From Oscillospiraceae bacterium (GTDB lineage Bacteria; Bacillota; Clostridia; Oscillospirales; Oscillospiraceae), in the NCBI GenBank assembly GCA_017458825.1, contig JAFSZX010000004.1, forward strand, positions 37,156 to 101,155: 64,000 nt of DNA, given 5' to 3'. The translations under genes and the position numbers were made by a program. This document shows positions 7,621-15,626 of the stretch, one piece after another. Numbering within the stretch: the stretch's first letter is position 1; each line of letters begins with the position of its first letter. Under the pieces are notes generated by a model. It was not told the DNA's origin. It searched no databases and saw nothing but the letters and a program-made list of their open reading frames with translations.

Positions 7621-9213
7621 TTATCCGGCGATCTTTTTCACCGCGAAGACCACCGCTTTCATCAGCACGTTGACCAGCAGGATCAGAAGCGACACGAAGG
7701 CGGCGCATTCCAACTGCATCTGCCCTTCAAACTGGGTGATCATCAGCGCCACGGGCTTGTTGCCCACGTTGGCGAGGAAAGAAACGGCGGAAATGGTCAT
7801 CATGCAGTTGACGAAGAAGTAGCTCATCATCTCCAGGATCGTTCCGGTAGACTGGGGCAGCAGAACGTCCCGGATCACCTTCAGGCGGCGGATGCCCATG
7901 GTGGCGCCCACGTCCTCCAGATTTTCGTTGATCTTGCCGAAGGTGTTGTACGCCATCAGATACGGCGAGGAGAAGAAGTGCATGGAGTTGACGAGGAACA
8001 AAATGGCAAAGGTGCCGTAGATCAGCGTGGATTTAAAGAACATCACGTAGGAAAGACCCAGCACCAGACCGGGGATCGCCAGCGAGGTAATGGACATCAG
8101 GTGCAGCAGGTAACTCAAAGGCGTTTTGTTTCGGGCGGTCATATAGGCGTTCACCAGCGCCAGCGCGGTGCCGAGGAAGGAGACCACCAGCGCGATGATC
8201 AGGGAATTGCCCAGATATTTGATCGCGCCCATATTCACTGCCTGGGTGATGTTTTTCAGCGATACCGTCATGTCGATCGGGTATTTTTTCACAAAACCCA
8301 GCACGGCAAAGGAGCCGATCAGCACCAGCACGAGAAGGCTCACGATCAGGCAGACCGCCAGCGCCAGGCAGTCGCGCCGCCGGTTCGGCTTGATGCCGTA
8401 AGGCTTTCCCACAAAGGCGGCGTTGCCCTTATCCCGGTTTGCCATGTCGAGGATACAGGCGATCAGAGCGGGGACCAGCAGGATCATGCCGATCACGGAG
8501 CCCTTGCCGAAATCCAGCATGCCGATCACGTCCTGATACATCATCACCGGCAGGGTCATGTATTTGCCGCCTACCATCAAAGGAACGCCGTAGTCTGTGA
8601 TGATGAGGGTAAAGGTGGCAAAGATCACCGAGATCAGCGGCTTGCGCAGATACGGCAGAGTGATGGCAAAAAACTTGCGTCGGGGGGAAAGACCCATGAC
8701 CTCCGCCGCCTCATAGGGTGTGCCGTCCTCATAGCGAAGCACGTCGTAGAGCATCAGATAGGCCACGGGGAAGGAGTACATCACCGAGCCGATCACAATG
8801 CCCCAGAAGCCGTACACGCCGCCGGAAAGACCCAGCAGCTTGGATAGCCACCCGTTGGTGCCCAGAAGGATGATAAGCCCCATGCCGTGGGAGATAGAGG
8901 GGATCAGCATCGGCACCGTCAAAAGGGTGCTGAAGATGGTCTTGTGGCGGATATTGGTTCTTGCCACCGCCCAGGAAAGAAGCCCCGCCAGCGAAACGGA
9001 GATAACGGTAGCCGTCAGGCTCACGGTCAGCGACTGGGTCAGCGCCCGGGAGAATTTTCGGGTACTCATCACCGCCGCCACGTCCACCGACGCCATGGTG
9101 GAGAGCATCCGCAGCAGGGGCAGTACGATCGCCACCAGCCAGAACAGGCACAGCAGGATCTTCAGCGCCGAGGAAGGCGTCCATTTTTTCTCGATCAGCG
9201 TCCGTTCCGTCAT
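7621..9213 (-). CDS. ABC transporter permease, Fe3+/polyamine-type, double domain
   Basis: A 530-residue membrane protein with two BPD_transp_1 halves and about twelve hydrophobic segments, as in FbpB/ThiP-type permeases where both halves are fused. The EAA-loop region of the first half reads YEAAEVMGLSPRRKFFAITL, and the second half has LEDVGATMGIRRLKVIRDVL. Both should contact the ATPase encoded just upstream, whose stop overlaps this start by four bases. The transporter imports iron(III), thiamine, a phosphonate or another small anion; the sequence does not settle which. Confidence 0.9.
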   Translation of the reverse strand: MTERTLIEKKWTPSSALKILLCLFWLVAIVLPLLRMLSTMASVDVAAVMSTRKFSRALTQSLTVSLTATVISVSLAGLLSWAVARTNIRHKTIFSTLLTVPMLIPSISHGMGLIILLGTNGWLSKLLGLSGGVYGFWGIVIGSVMYSFPVAYLMLYDVLRYEDGTPYEAAEVMGLSPRRKFFAITLPYLRKPLISVIFATFTLIITDYGVPLMVGGKYMTLPVMMYQDVIGMLDFGKGSVIGMILLVPALIACILDMANRDKGNAAFVGKPYGIKPNRRRDCLALAVCLIVSLLVLVLIGSFAVLGFVKKYPIDMTVSLKNITQAVNMGAIKYLGNSLIIALVVSFLGTALALVNAYMTARNKTPLSYLLHLMSITSLAIPGLVLGLSYVMFFKSTLIYGTFAILFLVNSMHFFSSPYLMAYNTFGKINENLEDVGATMGIRRLKVIRDVLLPQSTGTILEMMSYFFVNCMMTISAVSFLANVGNKPVALMITQFEGQMQLECAAFVSLLILLVNVLMKAVVFAVKKIAG

Positions 9214-10007
9214 GCCTGTTCCTCCGCTGTCTCACCGGAAGATCGGGCGAACTGGATGAGGCTGTTGATCTTTGTATTGATGTTTTTGATCACGAACCGT
9301 TTGACGTACTCATCTGCCGGATGGTCGATGATATGCTGCGGCGTATCCAACTGATGGATCACGCCGGCGTCCATCACCATGATCCGGTCGGACATGGCGA
9401 ACGCCTCCTCCTGATCGTGGGTAATGTAGATCATGGTGGTACCGAACTTCTTTTGCAAGTCTTTCAGCTCACCCCGCAGGCTCAGCCGCGTGTCCACGTC
9501 CAGCGCGGACATAGGCTCGTCGAACAGTATCACGTCCGGTTGCAGTGCCAGCGTCCTCGCGATGGCGACGCGCTGCTGCTGTCCGCCGGAGAGCTGCCGC
9601 GGCTTTTTGCCGGCGTGTTCGGCCAGTCCCACCACCGCCAGCATCTCCTCCGCCTTTTCCACGGCGGAAGCGCGGGTGTACTGTTCCTTTGTAGCGGCGC
9701 TGTTAAGCAGGGCATAGGTCACGTTTTTCAGCACGGACATATTCTCAAACAGGGCGTAATTCTGGAAAACGATCCCCATGCCGCGCTGGGCGGCAGGCGC
9801 GTGGGTAATATCCACCCCGTCCTTGCAGATCTTTCCGCTGTCGGCGCGTTCCAATCCGATCAGGATGCGAAGAATGGTGGTCTTTCCGCAGCCGGACGGA
9901 CCGAGAATAGACAAAAACTCCCCGTCCCGCACCGAAAAGCTGACGTCCTGCAACACGCCGGACTGTCCGAACGATTTAGACAAATGCTCCACAATGATCT
10001 TTTCCAT
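9210..10007 (-). CDS. ABC transporter ATP-binding protein, Fe3+/polyamine-type
   Basis: The 265-residue ATPase has Walker A GPSGCGKTT, Q-loop FQNYALF, signature LSGGQQQRVAIARTLA, Walker B VILFDEPMSALD and the switch His in YITHDQEEAF. It is shorter than PotA/FbpC family members with a full C-terminal TOBE domain, so that regulatory domain is reduced or absent. It lies between the solute-binding gene and the permease gene in a three-gene operon, with a hairpin separating it from the binding-protein gene. Confidence 0.92.
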   Translation of the reverse strand: MEKIIVEHLSKSFGQSGVLQDVSFSVRDGEFLSILGPSGCGKTTILRILIGLERADSGKICKDGVDITHAPAAQRGMGIVFQNYALFENMSVLKNVTYALLNSAATKEQYTRASAVEKAEEMLAVVGLAEHAGKKPRQLSGGQQQRVAIARTLALQPDVILFDEPMSALDVDTRLSLRGELKDLQKKFGTTMIYITHDQEEAFAMSDRIMVMDAGVIHQLDTPQHIIDHPADEYVKRFVIKNINTKINSLIQFARSSGETAEEQA

Positions 10008-10040
10008 ACACTGTTCCTTCCGTTGTTCTGATATCCTGCC

Positions 10041-10080
10041 AAAACGGGAGGAAAGGCGAGCTTTCCTCCCGTGGCGTTTT
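10041..10080 (-). terminator. Hairpin between binding-protein and ATPase genes
   Basis: CGGGAGGAAAG (10045-10055) pairs exactly with CTTTCCTCCCG (10061-10071); AAAAC/GTTTT can extend it with a small bulge. It occupies the 86-base gap after the binding-protein gene, the same position as the hairpins in the other two ABC operons of this window. Confidence 0.6.
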
Positions 10081-10093
10081 CAAAAAAGCGGTA

Positions 10094-11098
10094 TCAATAC
10101 TCCCACAGCTCCAGCAGACGGGATTTTTCCGCCGTGGTGTTGTTGCTCATATCGGCATAGGGGATATCCGTGGGATAATTCTCAATGTTGTTCTCCTGTC
10201 CGACGAACACCTGCTCGGGATAGTACAGAGCCTTATCCTCCGCCACCAGCGTGTCGTGGAAGAAGTTGAACACGTCCACCACAGCCTGGCGCGTCTCTTT
10301 ACCGGCGGGGATGGCGTAACCGTACAGGGAGTAGGGAGAACCCTCTTCGAAGAACAGGATCTTGAGGTTCGCGCCGTCATTGATGGCGGTCACAGCCTGC
10401 GCCGTCATGCCAAGACCCACGGCGACCTCGCCCTGCACCAGCGCGTTCACGGGGCCGGAACCGGACTCGGTGAACTGCAGGACATTCTCCGCCAGCGCGC
10501 CGAAATACGCAAAGGCCTCTTCCTCGCCCCACGCGTTCACCAGGCTCTTAACGAACATATAGCCGGTGCCGGAAGACTTGGGGCTGGGCATGGAGATCAG
10601 GTTCTTGTATTCGGGCTTCAAAAGATCCTTATAGCAGGTGGGCTCGGCAATGCCTTTTTCCGCCAGCACGTCAGGGTTGACGATGATGGCGCCGCCGTTA
10701 CGGGTAGCGGCGAGATAGTGTGCGTTTTCCACCTTGCAATCGTCCACGTAGATAGACTGATCGTACTGGGAAACGTCCGCCAGATATTGCTCTACCAGAC
10801 CGGCATAGCTGAAATCCAGGTCGTAGAAGATATCCATATCGGTATCGGTGCCCTCGGCGGCAAGCTTCGCCGCCAGATTGCCGGTGGGCATATACTCGAT
10901 GGTGATGTCATAGTCGGGGAACTGCTCCTGGAGCCGCTTGAGGAAATACTCGTTGCGGTACTCCTCCGCGCCGGAATAGATCACCACGCGGTTATCGTCC
11001 TTATTGTCGGCGGGTTTCTCGGTCTCACCGCCGCAGGCGGTCAGCAGAGCCGTGGCAAGCATAACCATGGCAAGTACAAATGTGAATTTCTTTTTCAT
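10094..11098 (-). CDS. ABC transporter solute-binding lipoprotein, Fe3+/polyamine-type
   Basis: The 334-residue protein begins with a signal peptide and lipobox (LATALLTACGG, Cys at 22). The mature part starts RVVIYSGAEEYRNEYF, the typical first strand of type 2 periplasmic-binding proteins for Fe3+, thiamine, spermidine or 2-aminoethylphosphonate. No clear Tyr-Tyr iron ligand pair can be assigned by eye. A strong promoter (11140-11168) drives the operon separately from the polysaccharide genes upstream on the same strand. Substrate is undetermined. Confidence 0.88.
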   Translation of the reverse strand: MKKKFTFVLAMVMLATALLTACGGETEKPADNKDDNRVVIYSGAEEYRNEYFLKRLQEQFPDYDITIEYMPTGNLAAKLAAEGTDTDMDIFYDLDFSYAGLVEQYLADVSQYDQSIYVDDCKVENAHYLAATRNGGAIIVNPDVLAEKGIAEPTCYKDLLKPEYKNLISMPSPKSSGTGYMFVKSLVNAWGEEEAFAYFGALAENVLQFTESGSGPVNALVQGEVAVGLGMTAQAVTAINDGANLKILFFEEGSPYSLYGYAIPAGKETRQAVVDVFNFFHDTLVAEDKALYYPEQVFVGQENNIENYPTDIPYADMSNNTTAEKSRLLELWEY

Positions 11099-11114
11099 AA
11101 TAGAACTCCTTTCA

Positions 11115-11168
11115 TCTTGATTTGTTCAAGAGTGAGGTGATACTACCATAAAAACGAACGCTTGTCAA
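11115..11168 (-). promoter_or_regulatory. Promoter of the Fe3+/polyamine-type ABC operon
   Basis: TTGACA (11168-11163), 17 bases, TAGTAT (11145-11140): a near-consensus sigma-A promoter. A small palindrome TCTTGA-N5-TCAAGA (11115-11131) lies in the expected early leader and could be an operator. Confidence 0.75.
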
Positions 11169-11253
11169 CAGTTTTTTTAAAAATTCCGGGAAAATCTGTT
11201 CTGTGAAAGGCGCATAAGTCGAAAAAAATGAACATATCGCGGTGAAGCACGGG

Positions 11254-12147
11254 TCAAACGCTGTACGTTCCGTCCAGTTCTTTCAGTTCCCGGAAGGTGT
11301 CGATCTCGGCGATATCCTCTTTCAGGCAGGGCCGGATCTCCACGGAATACTTATGCTTACAGTACAGCAGAGGCACCTGCTCCCAATACCGCTCCTTGCC
11401 GCCGGGTGATTGATACACCTCCAGCAGATCGTTGCACAGCTTATGCCCGTCGGATTCCGACCAATAGGAGATGCCCAGCAGGCGCCAGATGTCGTCGCCC
11501 TGACCGCCGACCTTCTCCTCGGCGATGATCCCGTCCTTCACCGAAACGCACCAGTCGTCGGTCCGTTCGGTTTTGATACCCAGGATGTTGGAGCGGTATT
11601 GATACCGCTTCACCAGCCTGGGATTGGCCAGCAGGAGATCCGCCTCGAACACGTAGGCGTTGGCGAGCATATACCGCGCCACCAGCGCGGAGGAGATGTT
11701 GTTAGACTCGTTGTACAGCGGGTTTTCCAGAAACTTGACCATGGGGTATTTGTAGAGGAGCTGATCAAACTGTTCCGGCAAATACCCCCGCACGATGTAG
11801 ATATCCTCGATTCCGGCGGCAAGACAGGCGTCCAGCAATCCGTCGATGATCCGCTGCCCGCGCACACGCACCAGAGGTTTCGGTGTGTTCAGGGTAATGG
11901 GCAGCAATCGGGCGCTGATCCCCGCCGCCAGAAAGACGGCGCGCCGCACGCGATACGGCTCCAGCGCCTGCAATCCCTCCTGCGTAATAGCGCCGCCGCG
12001 CAGATAGTGCAGCTCCGTCAGCTCCTTGGCCAGATGGTTCACACTGCCCAGCGACTGCCCTGTCAGCTCGCACAACCGGCGCTGTGTCAGGCGACCGTGC
12101 ACGGCACAGCTATCCAGTATGTCAAATTGCTTCTTGTTCAGTTCCAC
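11254..12147 (-). CDS. Winged-helix / LicC-like nucleotidyltransferase, copy B
   Basis: About 297 residues: an N-terminal winged helix-turn-helix (residues 1-55) fused to a nucleotidyltransferase of the LicC/COG4750 type with the NTP-binding motif LAAGISARLLPIT and conserved TPKPLVRV. Such enzymes activate phosphocholine, phosphoethanolamine or phosphonates as CDP or CMP derivatives. I prefer GTG 12147, eight bases after AGGAGG, over GTG 12153, two bases after it. This is the last gene of the surface-polymer operon and a tandem paralogue of the preceding gene. No choline kinase or transporter (LicA, LicB) is nearby, so the substrate is open. Confidence 0.8.
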   Translation of the reverse strand: MELNKKQFDILDSCAVHGRLTQRRLCELTGQSLGSVNHLAKELTELHYLRGGAITQEGLQALEPYRVRRAVFLAAGISARLLPITLNTPKPLVRVRGQRIIDGLLDACLAAGIEDIYIVRGYLPEQFDQLLYKYPMVKFLENPLYNESNNISSALVARYMLANAYVFEADLLLANPRLVKRYQYRSNILGIKTERTDDWCVSVKDGIIAEEKVGGQGDDIWRLLGISYWSESDGHKLCNDLLEVYQSPGGKERYWEQVPLLYCKHKYSVEIRPCLKEDIAEIDTFRELKELDGTYSV

Positions 12148-12180
12148 GGTCACCGCCTCCTTGTTCCGCCCTCCGGCGTG

Positions 12181-13029
12181 TCAGTTTCGGTACGTTTCGT
12201 CGATGGCTTTCAGCTCTTCAAACGTGTCGATCTCCAGGATATCGTCCTTTTGGCAGGGGCGCACCTCCACGGCATAGCGATCGGGCCGCACGGTAAGAGG
12301 CACCTGATCCCAGAACAGGCTCTTGCCTTCGGGGGTGCGGTAGACCTCGTCGATATCTTCCGCCAGCTTTTTCCCCGACTCGGCATCCCAGTAAGAGATG
12401 CCGAACTCCTGATAGCAGTCCACGCCGCCGATCTTCTGCGTGACGATCCGCCCGCCCTCTACGGTAAAGCACCAATCGTCCGACTGCTCCCGGTAATAGC
12501 ACAGGAAATTAGACCGGTACTGATACGGCGTGATCAATTCGGGCTTATTCAGCAGGAGATCCGCCTCAAAGACGTAGGCATTGGGGAAATACTGCCGTGC
12601 GCAAAACGCGGAGGAGATATTGTTGGCTTTCGTATAGTCGGGATTCTCGATAAACCGGAGCATGGGATACTTATAAAGGAGCTGGTCAAACTGCTCGGCA
12701 AGGTATCCGCGCACCAGATAGATCTCCTCGATTCCGGCGGCAAGGCACGCGTCCAGCAATCCGTCGATGATCCGCTGCCCGTGTACGCGCACCAGCGGCT
12801 TTGGCGTATTGAGGGTGATCGGCACCAGCCGTGAGCCGAATCCGGCGGCGACAAAGATAGCGCGCCTGACCCGATATGGTTCCAGCGCCCGGTATCCTGC
12901 CGGCGAAACGGCGCCGTTTTCTATGTAACCCAGCTCGGTAAGCGTCCGGCAAACCTCCGGCGTATCGGCTGTTTTATTCTGCAGCAGATCGGTCAAATAA
13001 GCGAATTGCTCGCGCGTCAGCGTATCCAT
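12181..13029 (-). CDS. Winged-helix / LicC-like nucleotidyltransferase, copy A
   Basis: The 282-residue paralogue of the following gene has the same architecture: winged helix (1-55), then AAGFGSRLVPIT (61-72) and TPKPLVRV of the nucleotidyltransferase fold. It aligns with copy B over its whole length, with a nearly identical central block (QRIIDGLLDACLAAGIE) and a divergent C-terminal half. ATG 13029 follows GGGGGAGTGAG. It starts six bases after the dehydrogenase stop. Likely role: CTP-dependent activation of a phosphorylated head group for the LicD proteins of the locus. Confidence 0.82.
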   Translation of the reverse strand: MDTLTREQFAYLTDLLQNKTADTPEVCRTLTELGYIENGAVSPAGYRALEPYRVRRAIFVAAGFGSRLVPITLNTPKPLVRVHGQRIIDGLLDACLAAGIEEIYLVRGYLAEQFDQLLYKYPMLRFIENPDYTKANNISSAFCARQYFPNAYVFEADLLLNKPELITPYQYRSNFLCYYREQSDDWCFTVEGGRIVTQKIGGVDCYQEFGISYWDAESGKKLAEDIDEVYRTPEGKSLFWDQVPLTVRPDRYAVEVRPCQKDDILEIDTFEELKAIDETYRN

Positions 13030-13035
13030 GGAAGC

Positions 13036-14052
13036 TCACTCCCCCTTTATATATCGTATCAGCCGTCCGTAAGCGTCGGCAAGATCCACCTCCGGCGTCC
13101 AGCCCAGCGCCATCAGCTTTTGTGACGACAGCTTCAGCGCCGCGTCCGGCGCGTAGCCGAAGCGGTTGCCTTCGGGAATATCGTATACGACGTGAATCAC
13201 GCCGCCGGCGATTTGCTCCGCCACCAGCGCGGCGATCTGGCAGATCCGGCGTGTCTCCTTGTCGTTGCATACGTTGTAAGTTTCCCCGTCTTTTCCGTTG
13301 AGCAGGATGGTGAAGATCCCCCGAACACTGTCGGAGGTATAGCAGAAATTGGACTGGGACTGTCCCGCCGTGTGCAGAACGATGTCCTGGCCGCCAATGG
13401 CGCTTCTGGCGAACTGCATGGACACCCGGTTATCGGAAAGCGGCACGCCGGCGCCCATGGTCAGCGAGAGTCTGGCGATCTTCACCGGAAGCCCGTACTG
13501 ATGGTAAAACGCGGCGCAGAAACATTCCGCCGCCCGCTTTGCCTCCGGATAGGAGGATCTGGCGGCGGTGAGATCCACGTAGCCCAGCTTCTCCTCCGTC
13601 ACGGGATTCTGCTGTTCCTCCGTCACGCCGTACGCCTCCATAGAGGAGAGATACACCATGCTCTTTGTGCCGCACCGGTGCGCCAGTTCCAGCATATTTC
13701 TCGTGCCGAGAATGGAAATATCCATGGTATCCACAGGCGATTTGAGCATGGTTTCGGACTTTGTCACGCTGGCGCAGTGTATGATAAACTCCGGCGCCGG
13801 TTCCTCCTGCGTCGCCTCTCGCACGTCGCCTGTCACGTAGTGCACCCGGGACCCCAACTGCGCCTCGGCTTTTTCCCGATCTCGCACCAGCGCATAGACC
13901 CGCACGGGGAACGGGAGCGCCAACAGCGTTTTAACGCACAGCGAGCCCAGCAGTCCCGTAGCGCCGGTCACCAGAACGGAGGCGTTGCGCAAACGCTCCC
14001 AGTTGATATTGTCATCCCCTACGATTCGGGCAATATCCTCCTTCAATACCAA
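13036..14052 (-). CDS. NAD-dependent epimerase/dehydratase (extended SDR) of the surface-polymer locus
   Basis: The 338-residue protein carries the Rossmann motif VTGATGLLGSL (about 31-41), an SDR catalytic Ser region (YLSSMEAYG) and SSYPEAKRAAE in place of the YxxxK motif, with Tyr and Lys retained. The start is TTG at 14052, supported by GGAGG eight bases upstream; no ATG fits. It lies three bases after the IspD/TarI-type gene. In TarIJ-type systems a reductase supplies the polyol phosphate that the cytidylyltransferase activates; whether this extended SDR does so or modifies an NDP-sugar is not decidable here. Confidence 0.82.
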   Translation of the reverse strand: MVLKEDIARIVGDDNINWERLRNASVLVTGATGLLGSLCVKTLLALPFPVRVYALVRDREKAEAQLGSRVHYVTGDVREATQEEPAPEFIIHCASVTKSETMLKSPVDTMDISILGTRNMLELAHRCGTKSMVYLSSMEAYGVTEEQQNPVTEEKLGYVDLTAARSSYPEAKRAAECFCAAFYHQYGLPVKIARLSLTMGAGVPLSDNRVSMQFARSAIGGQDIVLHTAGQSQSNFCYTSDSVRGIFTILLNGKDGETYNVCNDKETRRICQIAALVAEQIAGGVIHVVYDIPEGNRFGYAPDAALKLSSQKLMALGWTPEVDLADAYGRLIRYIKGE

Positions 14053-14055
14053 AGG

Positions 14056-14778
14056 TCACGCCTCCGTTTCCTGTTTCTTTTTTCTGCTTTTCATAATGCC
14101 CTCGAACATATAAAAGTCCAGCGGCGTGGTGATCTTGATGTTCTCCGCCGGTCCCAGTACCCGGGGAACGCCGGAAACGCTCTTTTCATACTGTTGCATC
14201 AGTGTCAGGGCGTCGATAGAATCGTGACAGCCCTCCGCGTCGGCCTGCTCGTGGATCTTCAGGATGTGCGAGAGCATGAAGCATTGCGGCGAGCGCATCA
14301 GGGAACACTGATCCCGCGGAATGACGGCGCGCACGTGTTCATCCTCAAAATAGATGGTTTCCGTCACCGGCGAACACACCACGGCGGAGCCGTGTGCGCG
14401 AGTGGTTTCGATCGCCTTTGAAACGGTAGCGGCGTCGATCAGAGGGCGCACGCCGTCGTGGAGCAGGACCACCGCGTCGTCATAGTATTTTCCGGCGCAC
14501 CGAAGCCCGAAAAGCCTTGATTCATGCCCTGTGGCGCCGCCGGGTATGATCTCCCGCACCTTGGTCAAGCCGTAGTCCTCCACCAGCTTGCGGGCATAGT
14601 CGATCCACGTGCTGACGCAGACGAGGATGATCCCGTCGATCTCCGGATGGGCTTGAAAGACCTCGATGGTGTATACGAGGATGGGCTTTCCGTCCACCTC
14701 CAGAAACTGCTTGGGGATATCGCCGGAATCCATGCGTTTTCCGATTCCGCCGGCGAGTAAGATGGCAACGTTTTTCAT
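14056..14778 (-). CDS. IspD/TarI-family cytidylyltransferase
   Basis: The 240-residue enzyme transfers CMP from CTP to a polyol phosphate. Visible motifs are LAGGIGKRM (CTP binding), IPKQFLEVDGKPIL, HDGVRPL and NIKITTPLDFYMF. The last of these and the locus context fit TarI (ribitol-5-phosphate) at least as well as IspD (methylerythritol phosphate). I start at ATG 14778 because the fold begins there (MKNVAILLAGG); the upstream frame adds charged residues antisense to licD. Ten bases separate it from licD and three from the SDR. I favour CDP-ribitol or a similar CDP-alditol as product. Confidence 0.82.
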   Translation of the reverse strand: MKNVAILLAGGIGKRMDSGDIPKQFLEVDGKPILVYTIEVFQAHPEIDGIILVCVSTWIDYARKLVEDYGLTKVREIIPGGATGHESRLFGLRCAGKYYDDAVVLLHDGVRPLIDAATVSKAIETTRAHGSAVVCSPVTETIYFEDEHVRAVIPRDQCSLMRSPQCFMLSHILKIHEQADAEGCHDSIDALTLMQQYEKSVSGVPRVLGPAENIKITTPLDFYMFEGIMKSRKKKQETEA

Positions 14779-14788
14779 GGGATCACCG

Positions 14789-15625
14789 TCATTCTTTCCT
14801 TGCCTCCGGCGTTTCGCCGGGCAAATATTCGGCGTCAATATCGTGTGTCATGCGGTCTTCCTCCTTGGGAAGCGTCATGTAGTCGCCGTAACTCTGGGTG
14901 AGAAACTGATCGTAGTGGGGCGGGCAGTAGAACTCGCCGTCCCCGAAGGGCAGTTTGATCAACTCGTCGAAATCCCGCCGCGGGATCTTGCAGATCCCCT
15001 CCTCGCCGAACAGAAACGCCACGTTTTCCGCCTCCTCAAAGGGGAACCACTTGCAGATCCGGTCCACAGCGTAATTCTGGGCGTGGTTCCGGTTGGGAAA
15101 GAGGACCAGCGCCGCTTTTTTGATGAGATAGTTCAGCCGCGTCCGGCTGTTCTTTTCCGTACTGCCGTACACGTCGGCGCGAAACAGCATCCAGTGCCAC
15201 TTCAACAGCGCCTGCTGCAGCGGGAATCGCGGCGACCCTTCACCCACGCCGTCCACTGGAAAAATGTCGATCCAAACGCCCAGTCGGGAGGGCTGCTGGC
15301 GGATGTAGGGCACGTGTACGTGGGTGTTGGCGTCGCACACTCTGGCGCAGATATAGTGGTATCTCGGGTCCAGCGTATAGTGCTGGACGTACAGCGTGTC
15401 GGCAACGGGCTCTGCTTTGGTACACGCCAGGAACTGCTCAAAGTCGCTTCGCGGCATCATCACGTCGATATCGTTGTCCCATGGGATAAAGCCGCCGTGC
15501 CGCACGGCGCCCAGCAGTGTGCCGAAGCTCAGCGCGTACCGCAGTCCGCGTGCCTGACAATACTCGTGAAAGGCTTTGAGGATGTTCCACTCCGCCTTTT
15601 GTATTTCCTGTAAGTGTAATTTCAT
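14789..15625 (-). CDS. LicD-family phosphotransferase, copy 1
   Basis: The 278-residue protein belongs to the LicD/fukutin nucleotidyltransferase-like superfamily. The defining block GTLLGAVRHGGFIPWDNDID lies at residues 35-54, with Asp50, Asp52 and Asp54 as likely metal ligands. Bacterial LicD moves phosphocholine from CDP-choline onto surface glycans; mammalian FKTN and FKRP move ribitol phosphate from CDP-ribitol. The start follows the flippase stop almost directly and the gene precedes the IspD/TarI homologue by ten bases, which suggests it uses that product. Donor and acceptor are inferred. Confidence 0.85.
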   Translation of the reverse strand: MKLHLQEIQKAEWNILKAFHEYCQARGLRYALSFGTLLGAVRHGGFIPWDNDIDVMMPRSDFEQFLACTKAEPVADTLYVQHYTLDPRYHYICARVCDANTHVHVPYIRQQPSRLGVWIDIFPVDGVGEGSPRFPLQQALLKWHWMLFRADVYGSTEKNSRTRLNYLIKKAALVLFPNRNHAQNYAVDRICKWFPFEEAENVAFLFGEEGICKIPRRDFDELIKLPFGDGEFYCPPHYDQFLTQSYGDYMTLPKEEDRMTHDIDAEYLPGETPEARKE

Positions 15626-15626
15626 A

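Noticed and set aside
11254-14778. Phosphonate biosynthesis (2-aminoethylphosphonate) as the purpose of the LicC-like genes
   Set aside because: No PEP mutase, phosphonopyruvate decarboxylase or transaminase gene is present in the window, so this remains only one of several possible substrates.
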